64,000 bases of DNA, from assembly GCA_029817715.1 (NCBI GenBank), contig JARUPY010000089.1, positions 2,108,001-2,172,000 of the forward strand, in the 5' to 3' direction. The translations under genes were made by a program, and so were the position numbers. How positions within the stretch are numbered: position 1 is the stretch's first letter; each line of letters begins with the position of its first letter. This document shows, piece after piece, positions 21,736 through 32,791 of this stretch. This stretch comes from Melastoma dodecandrum. Lineage: Eukaryota; Streptophyta; Magnoliopsida; Myrtales; Melastomataceae. The notes beneath the pieces were generated by a model. The model was not told the DNA's origin. It saw only the letters and a program-made list of their open reading frames with translations, and did no database searches.

Positions 21736-24513
21736 TCACATGCGAGGGCTGCGGCTAATGAAAGAGCTGGGTCCGAGCTCGCCGTCGGACGAAGTCTCCG
21801 TGATGCTGTACCCGATCTGATATGTTGATTCGATTGGCGAAGCGGCGAATGCCTGCTCCACGTGCCATCCGCCGACGCCCGCCGTGTGGTAGTCCACACA
21901 CCTGCCACTCGGACATTGATGACGGAGGTTCGCATCGTACATCTCGACATCGCCTCGGGGGAGTTGTGGGACCTCGTTTGGGTACGTGACCTCGGTCTCC
22001 TCCAGCGATCCCCAGTTCGAATACGCCTGTCTAACCAAGCTCTCGATGTAGGGCTGAAAACGAAACGAAAGAATGTAAGGCCTCGGATCGATTAGGTATC
22101 GAACAAATGATGGGGTTCGGCTCGTGGGCGTTTACCCTATTCATGGTGGGGATTTCTCGGGTGGAATAGAGATTGCCGTCGACGAAAGCCTGTTCAACCT
22201 GGCAAATCGGGTTGACGACGATGTAGGATTCATGCCCCGACCTGTACACATAACTCTTGTTGCCCATCACACACGTCCTCGCGTGCTTTATCGTCACCTC
22301 CCACATCTTCTCCGACATCCCAGGACCCAGTATCTGTACAGAAAAAACATCATCCTTAATCATATAACCATTCCGCCTCAGCCTTCGAACGTCGAAATGC
22401 AATACCAAGTATGTCGCAATTCATTTTACCCTTCTGAGTCTCGACGCGTCGATGACGGATAGCTTAAGGAAGTCTTGAACCGTATTAATGCCCGCCACGG
22501 ACAGCTTCTTGTGGAACGCTCCCTCCTTGCCGATCTTCTCCAGCCGCCACACCTCGTCTTTGAGGCTCGGCGGGTGATGCTTCTTGTACACTGCCGCATA
22601 CGAACGGAACTCAAGGAATCAGAAACCTCGTCCCATCTCAACATATCACCGTCAATGTAAAAACAACTTGGAAGACCAAATAGTACGATGATCTCGACAT
22701 GTAATAAAAAGGCCAAATATCTCGTCCCTTAAATATGGTCAAACAGACGCGTTACCAAACCGAGTAAGGAGCAAAACGATCGGCGAAACAAAAGTCATCA
22801 TGACGTGAACTAAATGATCATTAGTCAACTGAAGCGAATTCATTTTTAAAGAGGCGATATCTTGAAAACTACATGTACCTACACGAATTCGTACTGTGGC
22901 TACATGAAAATAACAGCAAGGACAGGCTTTGTGTTTCAATGGTTGTCTGAACCTTAAGGAGGATTCCTTACATGAGTTCAATCAGTGAGCTAGGAAGGGA
23001 ATAAGGTCCTACCGAGATTCGGGGTCGATTTGATTCCAAGGATTAGGTGCCTAAACATTGATTATGGTTGATGGTTGTTTTGTTTTAGCTTTCAAGAGAG
23101 ATGAATAAGATAAGGTCTTGACAGCAACCTAAGAGAAATGGTAATAAAACCGCCCTTGCGAGACTTGGGAAAGAGAACAATCGGGGAAAAAGGTCGAGGG
23201 CGATTCGAAAACACGGTTGCTTAAACTAAGGGACAAACATGTTCTATCGTAACATACCGCGTATGCGTTGCAGAGTGCGACGGACGACCGATTGCTCGGC
23301 CTAATTAACAAGTGCACACGTTGATTCGGAGCTATTTTATGTTGATATTGACTTCATGAAATGATAAGTTTGTTTGGTCTTTCTAAACTGCAAATTTTTA
23401 ACTTCTAAAGAGGGTCTAAACTTGGTGTGTTTAATCTTCCAATGCTATGTTTTTCTAGATGAAAGTGTAGGGAAAACAGCGAAAAGAGTAAAGGTAGACT
23501 TACGTTCTCCACGGTGATCCTTCACTACGAATGGCTCGGTCATGGCCTCGCGGATCCTGACCCCTTGGTTACTCCCGGAGGATACCCTAGCTCCAATCCT
23601 GAACCGGCGACTCCTGATCCAACTGGAGTTGTCGGTCAGTTCGAGATCCCCCACACTCGTAACCCCATTACCCTTCATGATAGTGCTAAGATCTCCGGCC
23701 AGCAACGGCCTCCTGCCTGTTCTCTCGCGGACGATGTGGCGGTTGAACTCTTCGCTCGTCCAGTCGTTCCGGTCATTAGAAGGGAAATCCCCATCCAGCA
23801 CCATGATCTCGATCTTGATAGGGTTTGGGAGCGTCGTGAGGACGACGGGGCTCCCCATCGTGTCCACTAATATGATTTGGAGGGGTGCTCCATCTTGGTC
23901 GACGATCTTGGTCCCAGTGAAGATAGGAAGGGATAGATTCTTACTGAATTTCAGCTCGAGGGTTGAGGTCTCTAGGGCTTGAAGACGGAGCGATGGGGAC
24001 CGAGCGAAAGATCGCGTGCAACGGCTCAGGCCACGCTCCACCTCTTCGTGTACCTAACCAAACCCAAGAGATAAATCAGATCAATCTAAGGGAAAGCATT
24101 TCGAGAAAGGAGAACTTCAAAAGCCTATTATCACATGCGACTTTCATCATCGTTCTTTCCAAAATTTCAGACATAAAACAATTGACATCAAAATAAGAGA
24201 AGAGGTCGGCAATCCGAAATGGTAACTTGAGATTTGGGAAATTACCACTCGTCTAAGCATGGGCTCAAGTGCGGTGGTGAAGTGCTTGAAGTTGTTCATC
24301 ATCACCACTTCCCCGATCACACTGCAAAGCAGAAACCGAAGAAAAAGACGAAAATCACGATCGAAATCCTCGAGATGGGCATGTATGAGAATCGAGGACG
24401 GAATTCCCCTCGAAAGACACGTACGAAGTGAGACGGGTCCTGATGCGCCTCTCCGAACGGCTGCTATCATCCTTGTCCGAATCAGGATCGTTGAAGAATC
24501 GCTTCAAGGCCAT
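21736..24513 (-). CDS. SARD1: SARD1/CBP60-family transcription factor
   Basis: Six exons on the minus strand close in frame: 24513-24425, 24321-24246, 24053-23504, 22590-22430, 22333-22136, 22053-21736 (463 aa). Conserved CBP60 blocks run in order: N-terminal [14 protein letters not shown] and [14 protein letters not shown] (about 31-62), [33 protein letters not shown] and the central DNA-binding region (about 95-240), then [45 protein letters not shown]. The length and C-terminal shape fit SARD1 (about 450 aa) better than the longer CBP60a-f. SARD1 and CBP60g bind GAAATTT-type promoter elements and switch on salicylic acid synthesis genes in immunity; SARD1 itself does not bind calmodulin. 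Assignment to SARD1 rather than another CBP60 is by similarity and length only. Confidence 0.85.
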
Positions 24514-26560
24514 CTCAGGTCTCCGACAAAGAAAGCGCGGCGTTTGCCAGAGTTTGGTTATATGGAGGTTGGGGGGGGGGGGGGATCAGGTGTTAAAGGA
24601 GCAAGAGATGGAGATGTGTATTTATGTCGTCGGGAGGGCAAGAAGAGGAAGTTGGGGCTTCTTGAATTAGTAAACATTTTTCTTTTCTTTTCGAGGAGAC
24701 ATAGAAACTTCGAGGAATTGAGAAGGAAACAACTAAGAAATGCAAAATCGTGTGGGGTCGGGGGAAGAAAATTAGGACAAACCATTTGTGGGCGATCGAT
24801 CTCTCCTACTATTATTACAACACATCCACCCAAATTATTAAACACCAAAAGGGTTTACAAAGACTTTCAAGTCAACTCTCACCAAAAGTCAGCTCCCCCC
24901 AACTAAAATTAAAAGCACACGAAACACAGGAGGCAAAAGAAAAAAAAAACATCTGAAAGTTTTGTGGATCTGTGAGTGTAAGAATTTTTCCGGGTTCTGC
25001 AATGAATATTACAAGTAAAGCAACCCTAAAACTTATGAATCAATTTAGTTAGTACACACTATCAATCCCATATATCAGAAAGAGAAAATAACCAAATTTA
25101 GTATTGGGGGTTTAAAAAGTGAATATGCAAACTCGAATTTGCTGCTTAAAAAGTGAAGGGGTAGGTGTGAGGCCAAAGAATATGGTCCCCCTCCTTCGTC
25201 GATAGATCAATATAATAGAGAAGGACGGTTGGTGGGGGTTTCATACTCTTTATCAAGAACATGTCTTGGACACGTGTCCCTGCTACCAATAAGGTCAAAA
25301 CCAAACAAAAAAGGAGAAAATAAAAGGAAGAAATAATATTAGGACACGATGCATATCTACTGTAAGGAAGTGCACTTGACCGGTGTGATGGATGTCTTTG
25401 GTTGAATCCGGGGGGAATCGTAATTCTCAAATTCCCAGTCGTTTCCTCACATCTCTTTCCAGGAAACCAAGCAACCGCTCTCGACCATAACTCGACTAGT
25501 TTGATTTTATGCTGAATTTGCGGCAGCTTAAATTGAAAAGAGCAATCGAAGACATACGATTTGAATCGATTAAAATCATGATAACGAGAAACTTTGTTGA
25601 GTAAATATTTCACGGTCCATCAAGTATGGGGAGAATCATTTTGGAGGTTAGCTTAACATCAGATTAGTAATTTTGCCTAATCATTCCTACCTAAGACTCT
25701 TGCTGGATCATCGTTGTCCGAAAATATGGACAGTTTTGTCTCCTTGCAGCGACAGACTCCGATTGATCTAGGACGAACTCCAACGGGTAGGCATGTCTTG
25801 GCAATCTGGCTGAAGGTAGATTCGGACAAGGCGGAGAACATCCGACTTCTTTCGACCGATCCAGGCGTACTTTTGGCGAATGGCCAATGTCGTGGCTGTG
25901 GAGAAGGTGGATGCGCGATCTCGGGGATGTCCAAAGTTTTGACTCTTAACTAGTTAATGAACAAAGGATCCCGATTCCATAAACTCATTAGGTTTCATTA
26001 ATGTGAGTGGAAAAGATTGCCAAATCGATGGTCGGAGCCCGAGAGATTTCGTACAAAAGGAACTAAAAATACTACTAATCCATGGGGGGACCGAATATTG
26101 ATCATGGAAAGCAGCCGAAGCGTAACGTTTACGTTTTGCATAGACTTAAGAAAAGGTCAAAAAACATATCATTATGTACCGCCGGATCAACTGTTCCAAA
26201 CATTTCTTCTTAACGATCTCCTTTACGTAGAGGAAGAAGCTGCGATCCTGTTGCTTAGAAAATGGTAAGAAATTGATGGACGGCTGACAATATGTTGATG
26301 AGTTTTTAGGGGGATTGTAAGTGTAGTTTCTTGGAAACTCGAAGGAAATAGAGGGAGAGGGGGGAAGTAACCTGGAAGGAAGCTTTGACAGGAGGAATGA
26401 TAATACAAATTCAATCCTACATTTGTTACGACATCATTGTCAAACTTGCTCCCTTATCAACTCCCAACTCTTCTTCTTCTTCCTTTTTATAATTCTTGTA
26501 AGGGATGTGAGTTATTAATGTCGAATTACGGGTACGTTATCGTGTCGAGTACCTCGTTGG
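24514..26560. other. Intergenic region between SARD1-like and GT14 genes
   Basis: Upstream flank of the SARD1-like gene; a run of 12 or more G lies at about 24571-24583. A G+C-richer island near 25677-25950 has overlapping short frames on both strands with no family resemblance. No supported gene. Confidence 0.4.
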
Positions 26561-26574
26561 TGGAGTATTCACGT

Positions 26575-26830
26575 TCATGTGATCGCGTCGTTCGGATTAT
26601 GAAATGGGACGATGTAAAGCACGACCCCTTTGCAGGACCTCCTGATGAGGTGGGGCATACTTCTTGTCAGACAACGCGTCGACCGCCGTCCCCTGTCCAT
26701 CTCGAACCGCTGGGCCCCTTTCCTCCACCGGTGGATGATGGCGACCGTGGGCCTCGTCCGCGGGTTGTACCGTCCCCGTCCTTTGGGCCCCAGCATGTCA
26801 GGGGATCCGACGAACGACTTCTATCGAACT
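26575..26830 (-). pseudogene. GT14 glycosyltransferase relic
   Basis: The minus strand encodes GRGRYNPRTRPTVAIIHRWR followed by KGAQRFEMDR, clearly parallel to GRGRYSPMMSPAINISDWR-KGSQWFSSDR of the intact GT14 gene 1 kb away. The next conserved block (SDKKYAPPHQEVLQ) is in a different frame, showing a frameshift. No upstream or downstream domain remains. A decayed tandem copy. Confidence 0.7.
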
Positions 26831-27226
26831 ATTTATGGGAATTCTATTACATAATCTTAGTGAGAACAGTCTCCACAGGCAATCTAAACCTTACGATGAA
26901 TCGATCGAATTCGCGCACCATGCGGACCTCGACTTGTACTATCTCTTGCTGGAGATTCGAAAATGGGATTTTCACATGAATCCTCTGTACCTTTGCCACT
27001 TGGGTGCTAGTACGATTTTTTGTATCGGTTGGTCCATTTGGGATAACATAAAACCAAAGAATGTTGTTGACAGAAGGGACAACCGCATGTAAGAAAATAA
27101 GGATGATGTTGAAACTTTCTTTGTTCATTGTCATGTCAACACAACACGGGCACTTGAGCCCATTCTTCCTTTCCGGCCCAAATTATTTGAGTCGGCCCAG
27201 CCCATCACTGTCGTGACCTCCTTTCG
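26831..27226. other. Gap between GT14 relic and intact GT14 gene
   Basis: Contains a minus-strand frame of 95 codons (26847-27134) without recognisable similarity. Probably 3' flank of the GT14 gene. Confidence 0.35.
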
Positions 27227-28592
27227 TCAGCAGTTGGGAATGGGATTGAACAACGTAGACTGGAGCTCCATCAACGGCCGGAGCGTGTCAGCTTCGAACT
27301 TCCGACCAAAGAGGTAGCACAACGTCGTCGTTTCTCCATTGTAACTACATCTCTCCCCGCACTTGATCTTCCTGATCAGATCTGTGTTGACATCCCCCCT
27401 ATGGAACCTCTCGGGGTGCGGGGAATCCTTCGACCAGTAGACCCAGGTTACCGTCCTATTTGCGTTCGTCCCCGGGTGTAATATGTTCACGAACGTAGGG
27501 ATGTAATGCTCGTCCATGTAGCACATCGGGCTCCCGTAGCGGAGGCAGTGGTCTTGGAATAGGGGGTAGTACTTTGCGTCGGAGACGATCTCTGATGCCA
27601 GGGTCCTGTCCGAGGAGAACCACTGGGAGCCCTTCCGCCAGTCAGAGATGTTGATGGCCGGGGACATCATAGGGCTGTATCGGCCACGTCCGACAGCCCT
27701 CGGGTCATCGAATGAGCTCACGAACGTCACCTTAGTGTTTATCAGGTAGGAGTAGACGGTAGGGAAGTCAAACACCGGGATACATGATTCGGATAGGAGG
27801 ACGAACCTTTCATTGGCGTGATCGAGGAGGGCATTTGCCAGCAGGCGCCTCTCCGCGTCAATCATCGAAGCTTGTCCCCATTCCACGGGCTGTTAAAACG
27901 AAATGATCAAAGGGCTAATCGCTACTTTTGTCAAATGGGCATCGCTCGATCGAGAACATTATACTGACCTTGCTCGGGATCCTTCGGCCGTAAAATACAG
28001 AACCCTTCGGATCTTGAGCGTTGTAAGAAGGGCTCGAGTGGACGTAGATGGCATAATTTCCTTGGTATCCTTTGAAGAACTTCTCCCACAACGGCCCCAA
28101 AGGGAGAGGCCCCTTCGTCAAGAACATGAACGCGACCTTAGGACCTCCCGCGTTCAAGGATTCACCCCGCCCCGAGACCAACATCGCCCTCCATAACAAT
28201 TCCCGGTCATCCTCCTTGAGATAGGCCCTGTCGCGGGCAAACTCTTGCAACGACGGCAGGGGTGGCATTTGAAGTGCCGTTGCCTCAGCAGGACCCGAGA
28301 TTACTAAATCGGGTTCCGGCACAGGAGGTTGGTTTCTGGCGGAGACCGTGCGACCGGGTGTCCCCGTCCTAATGCACGTCCTGGCAATGACACCAAGGGA
28401 CAGGGCAACCAAAAGGCACATGACGCGTACTGTGAAATGCGACCCGGGCTTTTTGTGGCCGGTGAGGAGCTTCACCCTGTGCTGGTTGTTCTCTCCGTTC
28501 ATCTCAAGCATTACTCTCGGCCAGGAACGGGGCCGGATGAACCGATGCAATAACCCGGGGGCCGACGAAGGAAAGGGGCATGGGATGGACAA
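27227..28592 (-). CDS. Family GT14 (core-2/I-branching type) glycosyltransferase
   Basis: Two exons, 28592-27969 and 27889-27227, give 428 aa. The layout is a Golgi type II membrane protein: a basic N-terminus, one helix (about 54-70, VRVMCLLVALSLGVIA) and a lumenal catalytic domain. GT14 blocks are visible: VAFMFLTKGPLPLGPLWEKF, YAIYVHSSP, VEWGQASMIDAERRLL, FVLLSESCIPVFDF, SFDDPR, GRGRYSP, WRKGSQW, CYMDEHYIPT, NRTVTWVYWS. Plant members transfer glucuronic acid to arabinogalactan proteins or are uncharacterised; the substrate here is not known. The start could be the first ATG (28592) or Met28 (28511); both keep the membrane helix. A decayed copy lies about 0.4 kb downstream. Confidence 0.87.
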
Positions 28593-31184
28593 ATAACGTG
28601 TAGGGTCCTGAAACTAAGGCACTCTTCGTACTGCATTAGTTATGTGAGTAGCGTGAAAGATTCATTGACTAAGAGTGAGGATGAGATTAACAATTGAACT
28701 AATAAACCATTCAGATATGACGTGTGATAGGGCAAATACACATGTAAAAAATATATTCATGTAAACATTTGGGCTAATTTTTCTAGAGGGAAAATATCAT
28801 GTCTAAACTTTGAAATGACCACTGGGGTAAGCCGTACAAAATGACCCAATACTTCTAAAATGAAAACTTTAGTGTGGGCCTAATAAGGAAAATGCTTTCT
28901 TAATTATGCATTGATGTCTTGAGTCCGAACTATTGACTTTCTTCATTTATTCCCCCTTTGCTAATAATCCCAAGATCACTCCCGGCTAGATCGAGCGGCC
29001 CATCCTCGAGATCCGTTTATCATAATGGGCCTGTAAAAGCCCATATTTTCGGCCCATTAGAGGTATGAGACTAGAACCGAGCGGAACACATGGAAGCAGT
29101 GTTTAGCGTTCCTCCCATGAAAAACCAAGCCGATTCGATGCGCGGGCAGCGGTGGGTTCGGTCCGATGCGGATGACATCGTTTCAGTGGCTCGGTTCTTT
29201 TCCGCGGGGACGTTACTGGAATCTGATTAAGGGTACCATGATGGATGTGGTCTTATCACAAATGCATTGGTTGTCTTACAAACAACCAACAGCAACATAA
29301 AGCATTTCATATTATTCCTCGAAGGCAAAAGAAGAAAAAGCACAGAGAGAGGCTGGTGAAAATGACCAAAAGTAAGAGTCCGAGCTGGGGGTGAATAAAA
29401 TCCTAAAAAAATGGGGGCCTTTCTTTATCCAAAATCTTTTGGGATATATGCCTTTCCTCAGGTGGACTAATGGGGATAAACCCTATGATTAACACTAATG
29501 GGAAAAAGAATCCTCCCCCAGGACAAAAACCCTTTTCAATTAATTTTATGTTCTATCGTGGGTCTCTAATTTTTTTTAAAAAAAAGAAAAGAAAATGGAG
29601 CAGGAGGATAAAGACAGAGAAGACAGTCTTGGGATAATGATGCCCCCTGTTTTTAATAGTAAGTCTTTTGGGACAGTGGGTTTCTAGGTGGATTCATGTT
29701 AGTGGAGATAAAACTATCCATGGGAATATTTTCCATAATAAAGAAATTCTTATCATGAGGCGGGCACACGCTCCCTCTGTTGTGTCTCTGAACATGAAAT
29801 CGAAAGTTTGCAAAATCCAATTCACATCCCCATGGATATGGAATGATTTGTTAGGTCGAGTTTTACCACTTGGGAAAATTAAAAAAACAGTAGATTTGTC
29901 ACATCTTTACATCAATAATTCTTTTTTATTGCTTTGAAAAGAAGGCACTAAAAGGAGAAGGGATTGTGTATGATTAGCTCCCACCATGAAAGATTATGAT
30001 CGATCTTGATGTTTGCTTTCGAAGTCCCACTTGGGAAGCAATAGTTAGAGCCAAAACCCAAATGGGAACATGATTTTTTTTTTGGGTTGAAGAAAAGAAA
30101 CAAATAATTTCTAAGATATGTCGGGAATGGTAGGTCAAGCAAGAATTAAGCATTACTTTTTTTCCCAAAGTGTAAGTTAAGTGGGCAGAAAAGCCATATT
30201 CTCTGGTTGAGGGAAGGTGGGCGAAATTGGGTGCTTAAGAAGTTGACAATAAACTATGTGATCCTAAAGCATGTCACACATAAGTTTCAAACATGGCACT
30301 ATTGTAAGAAGAAGAAGAAGAAACAAAATAAGAGAGAAAAATTACATCCCCCTTAAAAGATGATTCTGGCGCATTGACATGCCTCCCGAGTGCCTCTGAT
30401 GAATTTGCAGATATTCATCGCAATTGTGCAATGAAGTTGTGGTTATGAGAATGAGTAAGGTCATGTGATGGGAATGGACCCCAGAGATTCATTCGTTGGG
30501 AGTTAGGTTATGACAAGGTTTGTATGTCTGTCTTGATGGGGAATTGAAGGTGGGACGTGATGGTGATGTTTTTACCCACAACCCTGTTTCCTTTCGCAGC
30601 AGGTAATTAAGGTCATGGAAATTCAACTCCATCGGGTGGGGACAAAACAATAGTATGAGTTCCCATAGTTGAGGGGGGAGAGTATCTCGGGGGAGTTGGA
30701 CATAATTATGATTCCACACCAACCTGTCGTGACCACTAATTGAAATCATGGTTTCAAGTTAAAGTGGGACCAGCCATACGTATTCGTTAGGAAAAGTATT
30801 CGTGAGTTTTACTTACTCGGTCATCGCAAATGTTACGATAACCTTAGAAGATACGTTGAAATATGAATCGAACAAAATCGCTTGAAAGATTAGTCGGGGA
30901 AATGTGTTTGAGATTTTATTACAATAAGTGAATGATGCTAGGGATGATAAGAAAGGATTGGGATGATGGGGACTTGGCTGGTATTGGCTCGTGACCGCGT
31001 GGGCATGTCATGTGCCTGCCATGACGTGGCACACTCCGCCCACGTTACCCACCAAACCCCTCCACAAACTAACACCAACTTAACTCAAACCACACCCCCG
31101 ATTCTACGACAGATTAAAGAGATTTAAGGTTTTGACCAGTGAATATCGACCAAGTTGGGATTAAACTCCCCTCCCGGAAGAGGG
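28593..31184. other. Gene-poor intergenic region
   Basis: About 2.6 kb of A+T-rich sequence with simple A runs. No frame has family similarity, domain motifs or plausible splice structure. Short frames near 29668-29937 and 30489-30749 look random. Confidence 0.45.
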
Positions 31185-31966
31185 TGTTGACACTGCGGAA
31201 TATCTTGGGCCTGTGCTAAGTCTACGAGCCCAGAAAAGCCCGACGTGGGATGCAGGCCTGAGCTAAGTCTACAGCTTGCGTCAACATATTGGCACAACGG
31301 GATGTCTTGGGCCTATGCTAAGTCTACGGCCTGAACACACGATCCCAACGCACAATTCAGAAAATCAGAGGGATATTTTAAAACAAACTCCGAGATTCTT
31401 GGAGAGAAGTTAAGATCGAGCCACGATCTGGAGGATGTTGTGAGGACGTGTGAAGCGTGTAGGACAAGTAAAATTCAGTATAAAAGGAACTGATCCCCCT
31501 TAGGAAAAGACACGATCAATCAGCCAAACACAGATTTGTAATGCTCGTCACCATTAGATTTTAGTAGATACCTCGGCCTGGGTTATCTGGTCATTACCCT
31601 CAACACCAGAGTGAGCAACCATAGCTCTGGTGATCATCTTCCGCCAGCACTTCCCCCGTCCCGACGAGCAACCGTAACCGGGGCAACAATCCTCCGCCAG
31701 CACTTTCACCGTCACACAAGTCTATGGCGCAGCGCACTGTAACGAGTCTACGACGTCAGCAGCGAGTCTACGACGCCTACGTCAACCGTATCACCCCTCT
31801 TTTCGTTCATTTTTATGGCTGTAAGATTCTAATTTATCTTTCAAAACTCTGAATTTGTACAGTCATATTATTTATCATTGAAATTCATCTTTCTGGAGAC
31901 CACATACATTTCCCTGTGAGTCCAATTGCCAAATATTTCCGACGTGGTCTGTTTTTTACGCGAACG
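31185..31966 (+). mobile_element. Solo LTR of the retroelement family at 9018-12447
   Basis: A 782-base LTR in the opposite plus-strand orientation, beginning TGTTGACACTGCGGAATA and ending TTACGCGAACG, flanked by a perfect 5-base duplication GAGGG (31180-31184 and 31967-31971). It contains the same landmarks as the paired LTRs: CAATCAGCCAAACACAGATT, the two G+C-rich units and the CGAGTCTACGACGTCAGCAG minisatellite. The final base is G rather than the usual A. No internal region or second LTR follows, so the element was lost by LTR-LTR recombination. Confidence 0.9.
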
Positions 31967-31971
31967 GAGGG

Positions 31972-32587
31972 TTTTAGGAACATCTTTTAAGATAAAACCT
32001 CGGTACCCCATACGAGGAACACACCCACATTTAAAAGGGTCCCTTAACGAGGAGGAGGAGGAGACAGAGCCCGAGTGTTTTTACAATGGGGAAGATCGTG
32101 TGAGACGAATCGAATCCCACTAGGAATTATATTACCGGCTGACCCCAATTGGGACTAGACTAGAGACAACTTGGATAACGTTGCACCGAGGGAATTGGGG
32201 CAGACAGTTGTTTTCAAAATGGCCAAGTCTCCACTTAGGGGGATCACGGATAAGTCGTATGCTTTCTTTGTCTATATGGTCTGAGTCAGAATCCCCTACC
32301 AATTACTACACATATTAAAAAAAAAAATGACAAATGACGATGCCAATGACTCCCTTGTCGGAAGGAGGGTGTGAACTTTGCGACGACGGTTTTGAGCCAC
32401 CGCGGTCGCCCGGTGCGGAGCCACCGGCTCGTGATCTGGGGGTGGACGAGATACGAAGAGAGAGAAGCGCGCCATCCTCAGGCGTCACGCGAGATGCACG
32501 TGACCCGAGCCCAGCCAAGCCACAAACCCGACGTTGCTGACTTCATCCTCCAGCGTGGCGGAAATTGCCACGTGGAATCCTGCGGGG
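31972..32587. other. Upstream region of the BRUTUS-type gene
   Basis: No gene. The last 120 bases hold two G-box motifs listed separately. Confidence 0.4.
32497..32574 (+). promoter_or_regulatory. Two CACGTG G-boxes upstream of the BRUTUS-type gene
   Basis: CACGTG occurs at 32497-32502 (context GATGCACGTGACC) and 32569-32574 (context GCCACGTGGAA), 14-90 bases before a TATA box. CACGTG is the core site for bHLH and bZIP factors. In Arabidopsis, iron-deficiency bHLH proteins control BTS. Regulation by them here is an inference. Confidence 0.5.
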
Positions 32588-32594
32588 TATAAAA
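32588..32594 (+). promoter_or_regulatory. TATA box of the BRUTUS-type gene
   Basis: TATAAAA, 204 bases before the start codon, giving a purine-rich (GAGA-type) leader of about 170 bases. Confidence 0.6.
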
Positions 32595-32791
32595 TGACCC
32601 ACCCCAGCTGAATTACGGAGAGAGGTGCAGGGAAATCCATCCGAAAATTGTAGAAAAGGCGCAGAGAGGTGGAGAGATAGAGATAGAGAGAGAAGGGGGA
32701 GAGGGGTGGGGTGGTCTCAACGGAAACTTTGAGAAGGAAATACGGTTACGGAGGGTAGGCGGCCAACGACGAGGAGTGTGAGGCGGTCGCG

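Noticed and set aside
23514..23982. Two overlapping plus-strand frames over 100 codons
   Set aside because: Shadows of SARD1-like exon 3 on the other strand.
24558..24906. Overlapping frames around the poly-G run upstream of the SARD1-like gene
   Set aside because: Low complexity, no homology, and they overlap the probable promoter and leader.
25677..25953. Overlapping frames on both strands in a G+C-richer island
   Set aside because: No recognisable domain on either strand, and no start context or splice pattern that favours a gene.
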